Shown in pieces: positions 1 to 7,433 of a stretch of DNA of 64,000 bases. Made by a program: the position numbers and the translations under genes. Under the pieces are notes generated by a model, which had not been told where the DNA came from, ran no database searches, and worked only from the letters and a program-made list of their open reading frames with translations. Origin of the DNA: Achromobacter mucicolens (GTDB taxonomy: Bacteria > Pseudomonadota > Gammaproteobacteria > Burkholderiales > Burkholderiaceae_B); contig NZ_CADIJP010000004.1 in the NCBI RefSeq assembly GCF_902859725.1, positions 248,001-312,000 on the forward strand. Reading direction: 5' to 3'. Within the stretch, counting starts at the first letter, position 1. Each line of letters starts with the position of its first letter.

Positions 1-855
1 CGCCACCTTTTTGACCGGGTTGGAATCGGGCAGCTCGCGCGCCACCACGCCCGGGCCGGTGGGGAACAGGGTCCCCTCCACGTCCTTGCCGCCGACCTGC
101 AGGAATTCAAGCGTGCCGATGCCGTGCGTCTGGTAGACGGCGCCGGTGTAGCCGCGTTCGAGCAGCGTCTTCTGGGGCAGCGCGGCCGGCGTGCCGGAGC
201 CGGCGATCAGCACTGCGTCCGGCTTGGCGGCAATGACCTTGAGCACCTGGCCGACCACCGACGCGTCGGTGCGCTGGAAGCGTTCTTGCGCGACGAGTTT
301 CAGATCGGAACCGGCCGCGGCCGTGAACTCCTTCAGCCAGCTGTCGCCATAGGAATCGGCAAAGCCGATGAAGGCCACGTTCTTCAGGCCCTTCTTCTTC
401 ATGTCTTCGACCAGCACCGTGGCCATCAGCGAGTCGTTCTGCGGCATCTTGAAGGCCCAGGTGCGCTTGGGATCCGACTGCGGCTCGACGATGACGCTGG
501 ACGCGGCCAGCGCGATCATCGGCGTCTTGGTTTCGGCCAGCACGTCCAGGGCGGCCAGCGCGGAAGCCGTGATGTTGGGGCCGACGATGGCGTCCACCTT
601 GTCCTCGGACGTCAGCTTGCGCATGTTCTTGACCGCCCGGCTGACGTCCGTGCCATCGTCCAGCACCACGTAACGCGCGGGTTCGCCCCCCAGCGTATTG
701 GGCCACAGGCGGATCGCGTTGTTGGTCTGGATGCCGATGGCGGCGGCGGGGCCCGTGGTGGACACGTCCACGCCGATCACGATTTCGGCTTGGGCGGACA
801 AGGCGGGAACGGCCAGCGCGACGGCGCAGGCGTAGCGGGCAAGGATGCAAGGCAT
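1..855 (-). CDS. Branched-chain amino-acid-type ABC transporter substrate-binding protein (3' end cut by window)
   Basis: Periplasmic receptor of the Leu/Ile/Val-binding family (type 1 periplasmic binding fold), which would deliver its ligand to an ABC permease. The ATG at 855 opens a frame that runs to base 1 without a stop. The first 23 or so residues form a signal peptide ending in SAQA. The mature part begins EIVIGVDVSTTGPAA, the usual first strand and ligand loop of these receptors, and later has IVGPNITASALAA and FIGFADSYGDSW, also typical. The 285 visible codons lack roughly the last quarter of the family's normal length. The gene is not next to the liv operon at 9.6-14.4 kb and looks like part of a separate unit beyond the left edge. 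The family is certain; the ligand is unknown and could be an aromatic or other carboxylate rather than an amino acid. Confidence 0.88.
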   Translation of the reverse strand, partial: MPCILARYACAVALAVPALSAQAEIVIGVDVSTTGPAAAIGIQTNNAIRLWPNTLGGEPARYVVLDDGTDVSRAVKNMRKLTSEDKVDAIVGPNITASALAALDVLAETKTPMIALAASSVIVEPQSDPKRTWAFKMPQNDSLMATVLVEDMKKKGLKNVAFIGFADSYGDSWLKEFTAAAGSDLKLVAQERFQRTDASVVGQVLKVIAAKPDAVLIAGSGTPAALPQKTLLERGYTGAVYQTHGIGTLEFLQVGGKDVEGTLFPTGPGVVARELPDSNPVKKVA

Positions 856-1134
856 GACTACGGCTCTTGGATAGGAGTGAAGGAGATGCCGCTATTTTGC
901 CTGATGCGCCAGCGGCGCTTATTGACGTGGCCAACCCTTGTCGCGAGGTGAGTGTCCCGCCAGGCCATCGTTACATCGGCTTGCCGTTGCGTACCGCCGT
1001 TTTACGCAATGGGCGGGGTGGCGGGCCGTATCATCGACGGTGCCGCCTGAGGCAAGGCGCGCCGCCCCCGCGGCGGCGCCTCTCCCCACCCCGGACGCGC
1101 CGCACGCGGCTGCGTTCCCACACAGGAGTCACGT

Positions 1135-1560
1135 ATGAAGAAAACCGCAACCGCCGCCTGGTCGGGCGATCTGAAGACTGGCAAAGGCACGATTTCCACG
1201 CAGAGCGGCGCGCTCAAGAGCCAACCCTACGGCTTTAACACCCGCTTCGGCGACACGCCGGGCACCAACCCCGAAGAACTGTTGGGCGCGGCGCACGCCG
1301 GGTGCTTCACCATGGCGCTGTCCAACATCCTGGGCGAAGCGGGCATGGTCGCGCAAAGCCTGGACACCAAGGCCGAAGTCACGCTGGACAAGGTCGATGA
1401 CGGCTTTTCCATCACCGCCGTGCACCTGACCGTGGAGGCCGTCATTCCCGGCGCTTCCGCCCAGGCGTTCGAGGAAGCCGCCCGCAAGGCCGAAAAGGGC
1501 TGCCCGGTTTCCAGGGTGCTGAACGCCAAGATCTCGATGGACGCCAAGCTGAAGTCCTGA
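1135..1560 (+). CDS. OsmC-family peroxiredoxin
   Basis: Thiol peroxidase of the OsmC/Ohr superfamily, which reduces organic hydroperoxides in the cytoplasm. It has 141 residues, the usual size for OsmC. The two catalytic cysteines are C57, in GAAHAGCFTMAL, and C123, in EKGCPVSRVL. An arginine in FNTRFGD (R37) and a glutamate in NPEELLG match the conserved Arg/Glu pair of the family. The start is supported by AGGAG seven bases upstream of the ATG. It stands alone, 130 bp before mntH and on the same strand. No MarR-type OhrR regulator is adjacent, which favours OsmC over Ohr. Confidence 0.93.
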   Translation: MKKTATAAWSGDLKTGKGTISTQSGALKSQPYGFNTRFGDTPGTNPEELLGAAHAGCFTMALSNILGEAGMVAQSLDTKAEVTLDKVDDGFSITAVHLTVEAVIPGASAQAFEEAARKAEKGCPVSRVLNAKISMDAKLKS

Positions 1561-1636
1561 CCGGCGCGAAGATAATCCGGCTCCGGACGGGGCCGGATCA
1601 TTGGCTCGCCCTATCCCGGACGTGGCCAAAATCAAT

Positions 1637-1684
1637 TTGACGCTGCAGGTGCGCTCCTGAAAAATGAGAACCATTCTCAGGAGC
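1637..1684 (+). promoter_or_regulatory. mntH promoter with Fur/Mur-like operator
   Basis: TGAGAACCATTCTCA at 1665-1679 is a perfect 6-3-6 palindrome. It matches the 7-1-7 Fur-box form TGATAATNATTATCA at 11 of 14 fixed positions. A candidate promoter, TTGACG at 1637-1642 then 17 bases then AAAAAT at 1660-1665, places the palindrome over the -10 box and transcription start, as expected for repression. A wider perfect dyad, GCTCCTGA at 1653-1660 and TCAGGAGC at 1677-1684, encloses it and contains the ribosome-binding AGGAG. The regulator (Fur, Mur or other) is inferred. Confidence 0.6.
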
Positions 1685-1689
1685 AGCAC

Positions 1690-2979
1690 ATGACCGGATT
1701 CATCTACGCAATATCAGGCGGCAATGCCGCCTTGGCGCAGGACGCGCGGGTATCCGCGAACCTGCGCCGCATGGTCGGGTCGGGCATCCTGGTCGCCGTC
1801 GGCTACATCGACCCGGGCAACTGGGCGACCGACATCGCCGGCGGCAGCGGCTTTGGTTACGGCCTGCTGATGGTCGTCATCACGTCGGCCTTTCTGGCGC
1901 TGGGTTTTCAGGTGCTGGTGTCGCGTCTGGCGCTTGCCACCGGTCAGGATCTGGCCACTCTCACCGCCCGCCACCTTTCCCCGCGTTTGGCCAAGGCAGC
2001 CTGGCTGGCCGGCGAGGCCGCCATTCTGGCGACCGCGTTGGCCGAACTGATCGGCGGCGCGATCGCGCTGCGGCTGCTGTTCGGACTGCCGCTCATCGCG
2101 GGCGTCGCCGTGACGGGGATCGGCACTTTTGTCGTGCTGGCCATGACGCGCGGCAGTGCCGACCGGCATGAACGCGTGATCGCCCTGCTGTTGTCCGTGG
2201 TCGCGCTGTCTTTCGTCTTCCTGCTGTTCAAGGCCAATCCCGCCTGGACGGAAGTGGCGCAGGGCGTTACCGAGACCAGCCGCGCGCTGCGCGATCCGCA
2301 GGGCTTTTTGATCGCGCTGGGGATTCTGGGCGCGACACTCATGCCGCACAACCTCTATCTGCATTCGGGTTCGCTTGCGCAGCGGGCGCGGGACCTGCCG
2401 CCGCAGGCGCTGGGCATGGCGATGCGCGTGGCGCGCAACGACACGATCGTGTCGCTGGGCGTGGCCATGCTCATCAACTCGGCCATCATGATCGTGGCGG
2501 CCGCCTCGCTGTCGGGATCCGGCATGACGGTGTCCAGTCTGGACGATGCGCATGCGGTGATCGGCCACACGCTGGGCATCGGGGCGGCAGTCGTGTTTGC
2601 CGTGGCGCTGTACGCCGCGGGCCAAAGCTCCACCATCACGGGCGTGTTGGCCGGACGCATCCTGTCCAAGGGATTCCAGGTCGGCAGCAACTGGTCCGAC
2701 CGCCGCCGCGCATTGATGACGCGCTTGGTGGCGGGCGCTGCCGCCGTCGGCCTGCTGGCGTTCACGGGCGGCAACGATCCGGACGGGTTGCTGGTGCTGA
2801 GCCAGGTCATCCTGAGCCTTGCCCTGCCCTTCGCCCTGGGTCCGCTGGTGGTGCTGGCCTGCCGCAAGAGCCTGATGGGCCGCTACGTGCTGAAAGGCGC
2901 GTGGGCCTGGGCCGCCATCGGCGCCACCGTGGGCATCATCGTGCTGGACGCCTATCTGCTGCTGGATATCGTGGCCTGA
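1690..2979 (+). CDS. mntH: NRAMP-family divalent metal (Mn2+) transporter MntH
   Basis: Inner-membrane proton-coupled importer of Mn2+ and possibly Fe2+. The 429-residue protein is hydrophobic throughout, with about 11 membrane segments. It carries the two NRAMP metal-site signatures: DPGNWATD beginning at residue 41 in the first helix, and MPHNLYLHS near residue 218 in the sixth. The start is set by AGGAG at 1679-1683, six bases before the ATG. A bidirectional terminator follows 18 bp after the stop. The Fur-like palindrome over its promoter suggests repression by iron or manganese. It lies next to an OsmC peroxidase, consistent with a peroxide or metal stress role, but the two are not clearly in one operon. 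Confidence 0.95.
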   Translation: MTGFIYAISGGNAALAQDARVSANLRRMVGSGILVAVGYIDPGNWATDIAGGSGFGYGLLMVVITSAFLALGFQVLVSRLALATGQDLATLTARHLSPRLAKAAWLAGEAAILATALAELIGGAIALRLLFGLPLIAGVAVTGIGTFVVLAMTRGSADRHERVIALLLSVVALSFVFLLFKANPAWTEVAQGVTETSRALRDPQGFLIALGILGATLMPHNLYLHSGSLAQRARDLPPQALGMAMRVARNDTIVSLGVAMLINSAIMIVAAASLSGSGMTVSSLDDAHAVIGHTLGIGAAVVFAVALYAAGQSSTITGVLAGRILSKGFQVGSNWSDRRRALMTRLVAGAAAVGLLAFTGGNDPDGLLVLSQVILSLALPFALGPLVVLACRKSLMGRYVLKGAWAWAAIGATVGIIVLDAYLLLDIVA

Positions 2980-2997
2980 GTGGGGCCGGCGGCAGAC

Positions 2998-3032
2998 AAA
3001 AAAAACGCCAGCGATCAAAGCTGGCGTTTTTT
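2998..3032. terminator. Bidirectional terminator between mntH and the 73-residue gene
   Basis: CGCCAGC at 3006-3012 pairs with GCTGGCG at 3020-3026 around a 7-base loop. The stem is flanked by eight A residues on the left and six T residues on the right, so it works on both strands. It ends mntH on the plus strand and the small minus-strand gene at 3046. Confidence 0.93.
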
Positions 3033-3045
3033 CTGGGGGGGTGCT

Positions 3046-3267
3046 TCAGTGGTACGCGGACACGACCGGGTGTTGACGGCGGCCGGCGTCCATATTGTGC
3101 AGGACCTCGCCGACAGCGCCGCCCAGTGCAGCCATGCGCAGCTTCAGGCGCAACCAGCGCGAGCGTGCGGTGGGACCGGACAGGGTTTCCGCCTTGATGG
3201 CCTCGCGGATCAGGGACCGCTCCAGCGCATCCGACATACGGGCATTTTTCAACGCGGTATCGCTCAT
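3046..3267 (-). CDS. Small protein of unknown function (73 residues)
   Basis: I do not recognise this protein. The ATG at 3267 is preceded by a strong AAGGAGAG site nine bases upstream, which decides the start; an upstream ATG in the same frame (3393) has no comparable site. The product is basic and alpha-helical in character, with LERSLIREAIKAETLSG and RSRWLRLKLRMAALGG. It has no signal peptide, cysteine or membrane segment. It ends just before the terminator shared with mntH, so it is probably a single-gene unit. About 170 bp separate it from the end of the next minus-strand gene, leaving room for its own promoter. The good ribosome site and terminator argue that it is real. Confidence 0.6.
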   Translation of the reverse strand: MSDTALKNARMSDALERSLIREAIKAETLSGPTARSRWLRLKLRMAALGGAVGEVLHNMDAGRRQHPVVSAYH

Positions 3268-3439
3268 GATTCTCTCCTTGAGAAAGCGCGATGTGGAACA
3301 ACGTGAATCCATCTTAGATCCGCGTATGCTGCGTTGCAATAAAAACCATAAACATTTTTTTCGGCGTTGCGCAATGGGTACAAACACCACCACATCGGTG
3401 CATGCCGCACACGGTTACGCACCGAGTTTGTGCGGCGCC

Positions 3440-4066
3440 CTAGGCCGTTCGGCCGGGCAGGTGCGCCTGAATCAGCTTGTCGGCCATCGAAGCCACCCGC
3501 CCGGCGGGCCCACCCGCCCCAAAAAGCTGGCTGGATACGAACGCGCCTTCGATCAATAGCAGCAGTCCATCGGCCAGGGCTTCGGGATCTTCCGCGCCCA
3601 TCCCGGCGGCCATGGCGTTCAGCCGGCGGCGCAATTCGCGTTTGTGTTCAACGGCCACGGCGCGGGCCGGATGATGGGGTTCGGGGTATTCGACCGCGGC
3701 GTTCGTCAGCCCGCATCCCCGGTAGCCGTTCTGCACCGCACGTCCGGCCATGCCTGTCAGGTAGTCGAGCAATTGGGCGCGCGGATCTCCCGGATGGGCG
3801 GCGCACGCGGCGTCAAAGCGCGCCCAGAATTCGGCGTCGTAATCGCGCAGGTAGGCAGCCGCCAATTCGTCCTTCGAGGAAAAACTGCGGTACAGGCTGG
3901 GTTTCGTCACCCCGGCCTGGCTGACGATGGCGTCCACGCCCACGGCGCGGATGCCATCGCGGTAGAACATCTCGCGCGCGGTCTTACGGATACGGTCGGC
4001 CGCCAGCAGCGGCTTGGATGGGGTGGCGCCTGGTGCGGCGGACGCGGGGGAACTCTTGCTGGCCAT
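3440..4066 (-). CDS. TetR-family transcriptional regulator
   Basis: DNA-binding repressor of 208 residues. After a loose 20-residue N-terminus, residues about 25-72 form the TetR helix-turn-helix (IRKTAREMFYRDGIRAVGVD, then AGVTKPSLYRSFSSKDEL). The remainder is the helical ligand and dimer domain. It is divergent from the MFS transporter at 4194. The gap between them holds two copies of a CCGG-centred palindrome, so it very probably controls both itself and the transporter. The ligand is unknown and presumably is, or resembles, the transporter's substrate. Confidence 0.92.
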   Translation of the reverse strand: MASKSSPASAAPGATPSKPLLAADRIRKTAREMFYRDGIRAVGVDAIVSQAGVTKPSLYRSFSSKDELAAAYLRDYDAEFWARFDAACAAHPGDPRAQLLDYLTGMAGRAVQNGYRGCGLTNAAVEYPEPHHPARAVAVEHKRELRRRLNAMAAGMGAEDPEALADGLLLLIEGAFVSSQLFGAGGPAGRVASMADKLIQAHLPGRTA

Positions 4067-4132
4067 ACGAGGCTCCTTTTCTGCGAAACAGCGCGAGCGG
4101 CCATCTGCGAAAACAGGGTCGCCAAAATTCGC

Positions 4133-4193
4133 TTGACGATGTTACTGACCGGTACGTACTATCCGCAAACCTTAATACGTACCGGTCAGTAAC
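4133..4193. promoter_or_regulatory. Duplicated TetR operator and MFS promoter
   Basis: GTTACTGACCGGTACGTA at 4141-4158 and its exact reverse complement at 4176-4193 form an 18-bp perfect inverted repeat with a 17-bp spacer. Each arm is itself an imperfect palindrome, TACnnACCGGTnnGTA, the expected shape of a TetR-dimer site. A plus-strand promoter, TTGACG at 4133-4138 then 18 bases then TACTAT at 4157-4162, overlaps the left arm. The right arm falls in the short 5' leader and touches the MFS start codon. Binding at both sites would block initiation and early elongation. Confidence 0.82.
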
Positions 4194-5477
4194 ATGAGTA
4201 TAGCCCAGCCTCCATTTCCCTTCCGCCGCGCCGGTCAGAAGTACGCGTTCGTGGTGGTTGCCGTGATTTTCCTGTCGCTGCTGGTCGCGGCTGGCTTGCG
4301 ATCTTCGCCGAGTGTGCTGCTGGTGCCGCTGGAAGAAACATTCGGATGGAGCCGAAGTTCGATCTCGTTTGCCGCCGCGCTGGGCATTTTTCTGTACGGA
4401 CTGGTCGGCCCCTTTGCAGCGGCCGCGATGGAGCGCTTCGGGCTGCGGCGCGTGCTGATCACGGCGCTGATCCTGATGTCGGCCTCCAGCGCCGTCAGCG
4501 CCTACATGACAGAACCCTGGCATCTGATCATGACCTGGGGCGTGTTCTCGGGCATCAGTTCGGGCGCCGTGGCGATCGTGATGGGCGCGACCGTGGTCAA
4601 CCGCTGGTTCGTCAAGCACCGCGGACTGATGATGGGCCTTCTGACCGCCAGCGCCGCCACTGGCACGCTCGTGTTCCTGCCGGTGCTGGCCGCGCTGGCC
4701 TCGTCGGGCGACTGGACGCGCGTGGTCTGGACGGTAGCCGGCGCCGCGGCCGCGCTAGTGCCGCTGGCCTGGTGGCTGGTGCCCGACCGCCCGTCAAGCG
4801 TGGGTCTCGTGCCCTTTGGCAGCGATCCGCACGCGATGCCCGCCCCCGCCGCGCCGCGCACCGGCATGGTGGCCGCCACCTTCGGCACGCTGGCGCGCGC
4901 GGCACGCACGCGCACGTTCTGGTACTTGTTCGCCACCTTTTTCGTGTGCGGGTTCACGACCAATGGCCTGGTGGGCACGCACCTGATCGCACTTTGCGGC
5001 GACCACGGCATGCCGGAAGTGCAGGCGGCCGGCTTGCTGGCCATGATGGGCATCTTCGATCTGCTTGGGACTACGGCCTCCGGATGGCTGACCGACCGCT
5101 ACGACCCGCGCAAGCTGCTCTTCGTGTACTACGCGCTGCGCGGCCTGTCGCTGATGTACCTGCCCTATTCCGATTTCTCGTTCTACAGCCTGTCGATCTT
5201 CGCGATCTTTTTTGGTCTGGACTGGATCGCCACGGTCCCGCCCACGCTGCGCTTGACGACGGAAGCCTTCGGCGAACGCGACGCCTCGATCGTCTTCGGA
5301 TGGATCGTGGCGGGCCACCAAATGGGCGCGGCAAGCGCCGCCTGGATGGCGGGCGCCCTGCGCGAAGCCCAGGGCAGCTACCTGATGGCTTTCGTGATCT
5401 CGGGCGCGACCGGCATCATCGCCGCCGTGCTGGCGCTCATGATCGGCAGAAAGCGCGTGGTGGCGCAACCTGCCTGA
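4194..5477 (+). CDS. MFS transporter under TetR control
   Basis: Twelve-helix major facilitator of 427 residues in the inner membrane. The opening LRSSPSVLLVPLEETFGWSR resembles the monocarboxylate/oxalate-formate branch of the superfamily. The cytoplasmic loop motif appears as ERFGLRRVL after helix 2 and again as GWLTDRYDPRKLL after helix 8. The ATG follows the operator arm directly and has no convincing Shine-Dalgarno sequence, so the start is less certain than the gene. Direction and substrate cannot be read from the sequence. Regulation by the adjacent TetR protein is strongly suggested by the shared operators. Confidence 0.9.
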   Translation: MSIAQPPFPFRRAGQKYAFVVVAVIFLSLLVAAGLRSSPSVLLVPLEETFGWSRSSISFAAALGIFLYGLVGPFAAAAMERFGLRRVLITALILMSASSAVSAYMTEPWHLIMTWGVFSGISSGAVAIVMGATVVNRWFVKHRGLMMGLLTASAATGTLVFLPVLAALASSGDWTRVVWTVAGAAAALVPLAWWLVPDRPSSVGLVPFGSDPHAMPAPAAPRTGMVAATFGTLARAARTRTFWYLFATFFVCGFTTNGLVGTHLIALCGDHGMPEVQAAGLLAMMGIFDLLGTTASGWLTDRYDPRKLLFVYYALRGLSLMYLPYSDFSFYSLSIFAIFFGLDWIATVPPTLRLTTEAFGERDASIVFGWIVAGHQMGAASAAWMAGALREAQGSYLMAFVISGATGIIAAVLALMIGRKRVVAQPA

Positions 5478-5483
5478 ACTCGC

Positions 5484-5505
5484 GCGCCCGCTTGCAGGCG
5501 GGCGC
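5484..5505. terminator. Hairpin between convergent MFS and GntR genes
   Basis: GCGCCCGC at 5484-5491 pairs with GCGGGCGC at 5498-5505 around a 6-base loop. It sits between two converging genes, where a shared terminator is expected, but it has no T-run on either side. Confidence 0.5.
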
Positions 5506-5531
5506 CTGCTTGCGGACGGGCCGCCCTGCCC

Positions 5532-6233
5532 TCAGGCCGCGCCGCCGGTGCGCCCGCGCAGGTTGTAGGCCTTCTTGCCGCCCACGTGTTTGCGGATGAG
5601 GGCTTCGGCGCGTTCGCCCTCGCGCGCCATCAACGCCTGCACGAAGGCCTCGTGGTCGGCCACCGCCGTCGTCCATTCGTCCAGGTCGAAATTGGACTTG
5701 TACCGCAGCGCCTGCACCTGCAGGTTCAGCCGGTCGTAGGAGTGTGACAACGCCGGGTTGTGCGCGGCGCGATTGATCGCGATGTGCGTGCCCATGCTGG
5801 CCGCGAAGTACGCGCGGATATCCCGTTTTTCATAGTTTTCAAGCATCTGCGCATGCAGCTGCGCGATCTGCGCCAGCTCCGCGTCGGACGCGCGCTCGGC
5901 GGCGCTGCGCACCGCCAGCCCTTCCAGCACCGACAGCACGTCGAAGATGTTCTCGATGTCCTCGGCGGACAGCTCGATCACCATCGCGCCGCGCTTGGGC
6001 TGCAGCGTCACCAGGCCATCCGAGGCCAGCATCCGGTACGCCTCGCGCAGCGGCGTGCGGGAAATCTTCAGTTGATCGCACAGATCCCGTTCGTTCAGCC
6101 ACGTGCCGGGCTTGAGCGTCCCATCGATGATGAGCTGGCGCAGCCGTTCCGCCACGACGGCCGGCAGCGTGGGATGGTGAATGGCCAAATCGGGGACGGA
6201 CACATCGGCAATCAAGGGTTCAGGGTTAGCCAT
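5532..6233 (-). CDS. GntR-family regulator (FadR/FCD subfamily)
   Basis: Transcription factor of 233 residues. Residues about 20-85 are the GntR winged helix, including LRQLIIDGTLKPGTWLNERD and ISRTPLREAYRMLASDGLV. Residues about 95-220 form the helical FCD ligand domain, with histidines in MGTHIAINRAAHN and VADHEAF that fit the metal/ligand site of this class. The ATG at 6233 is chosen because the domain begins about 20 residues later and the longer upstream frame lacks family character; the ribosome site is weak. It faces a Bug receptor gene across 127 bp that contain TGGTATACCA. It probably represses the receptor and downstream enzymes in response to a carboxylate. Confidence 0.9.
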   Translation of the reverse strand: MANPEPLIADVSVPDLAIHHPTLPAVVAERLRQLIIDGTLKPGTWLNERDLCDQLKISRTPLREAYRMLASDGLVTLQPKRGAMVIELSAEDIENIFDVLSVLEGLAVRSAAERASDAELAQIAQLHAQMLENYEKRDIRAYFAASMGTHIAINRAAHNPALSHSYDRLNLQVQALRYKSNFDLDEWTTAVADHEAFVQALMAREGERAEALIRKHVGGKKAYNLRGRTGGAA

Positions 6234-6271
6234 GGGTTGTTCATGCTCGCAACATCGACTATTTTTGTATC

Positions 6272-6281
6272 TGGTATACCA
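6272..6281. promoter_or_regulatory. Candidate GntR operator
   Basis: TGGTATACCA is a perfect 10-bp palindrome of the TGGTnnnACCA type bound by FadR-class GntR proteins. It lies in the divergent gap between the GntR gene and the Bug receptor gene. A half site, GGCATACCA, follows at 6291-6299. Confidence 0.55.
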
Positions 6282-6360
6282 AACACCAACGGCATACCAA
6301 CCTGACCCAATCATAGAGCAAGCAGCCCCTGGGCAGGACTCATCCACCAAAGGAGACCCT

Positions 6361-7356
6361 ATGAACAAGCATGCTCGCGCCTGGACCGGCGTATTGCTGC
6401 TGGCCGCCGGCCTCGCGGCGGCCAGCCCCGCCGTGGCGCAGGATCCGGTCAAGTGGCCGGAACGTCCCATCCGGCTGGTCGTCGGCTTCGTGCCCGGCGG
6501 CGGCACCGACGTGTCGGCCCGCATCCTTTCGGCACGCCTGTCCACCCTGTTGGGCCAGCAGGTCGTGGTCGAGAACAAGCCGGGGGCTTCCGGCCTGATT
6601 GCGGCCGACTATGTGGTCAAGGCGGATCCGGACGGCTACACGCTGCTGCTGGCCAATATGCAGTCCACCGTGGCTGCGCCTTACGTCGTGCAGTCCAACA
6701 TCGATCCCAACAAGGATTTCACGGCGGTGCGGTACATCGGGTCGGTGCCGAACGTGCTGGTCGTCAATCCCGCCAAGCACGCGTACGCCACGGTGCAGAA
6801 CCTGGTGGACGACGCCCGCGCCAAGCCCAAGCAACTCTTGTACGCGTCGTCCGGCATGGGCAGCCCGCAACATCTGAGCGCCGCGCGCTTCTCGCAGATT
6901 GCCGGGGTGCAGATGGAGCACGTGCCGTACAAGGGCAGCGGCCAGGCCATGACCGACCTGCTGGGCGGCAGCGTGGACCTGAACTTCGACACGCTGCCGG
7001 GCGCGATTAACCAGATCCAGGCCGGCAAGCTGCGGCCGCTGGCCGTGACCAGTCCGCAGCGCAGCAAGCGGCTGCCCGATGTGCCGACGCTGGCGGAATC
7101 CGGCATCAAGGGCCTGGACGTCGTGCAGTGGTACGCGGTCCTTGCTCCGGCCAAGCTGCCCCACCCGATCATGGAAAAGCTCGACCGGGCGCTTGCCCAG
7201 ACGCTGGCCGACCCCGAGGTCGCCGCCAAGCTCGCCGACCAGGGCATGGACCTGGGCGGCGGTCCGCAATCCCCCGCCGCCTTCGCCTCGTACGTGCGGG
7301 ACGAATGGAACAAGTACGGCAAGCTCACCGCAAGCCTGGGCCTGACGAAGCAGTAA
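6361..7356 (+). CDS. Bug-family (tripartite tricarboxylate receptor) periplasmic binding protein
   Basis: Periplasmic solute receptor of 331 residues. Residues 1-27 are a signal peptide ending ASPAVAQ. The mature start, WPERPIRLVVGFVPGGGTDV, has the Bug signature: a first strand and then the PGGGTD loop that contacts the ligand carboxylate. MEHVPYKGSGQAMTDLLGG and LPDVPTLAESG are further hallmarks. Start supported by AAAGGAG. No TctA/TctB membrane genes are nearby, as is common for Bug receptors in this family of bacteria. It is followed by a crotonase and a CoA-transferase, which suggests that the ligand is a carboxylic acid later activated to a CoA ester. Confidence 0.93.
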   Translation: MNKHARAWTGVLLLAAGLAAASPAVAQDPVKWPERPIRLVVGFVPGGGTDVSARILSARLSTLLGQQVVVENKPGASGLIAADYVVKADPDGYTLLLANMQSTVAAPYVVQSNIDPNKDFTAVRYIGSVPNVLVVNPAKHAYATVQNLVDDARAKPKQLLYASSGMGSPQHLSAARFSQIAGVQMEHVPYKGSGQAMTDLLGGSVDLNFDTLPGAINQIQAGKLRPLAVTSPQRSKRLPDVPTLAESGIKGLDVVQWYAVLAPAKLPHPIMEKLDRALAQTLADPEVAAKLADQGMDLGGGPQSPAAFASYVRDEWNKYGKLTASLGLTKQ

Positions 7357-7433
7357 GCCCCGCAGCAAGCCCCAACAACGGGCACGACTCACCTGGCGGG
7401 GGACGTTCCCCCCGCGCATGCAAAAGGAAACCC

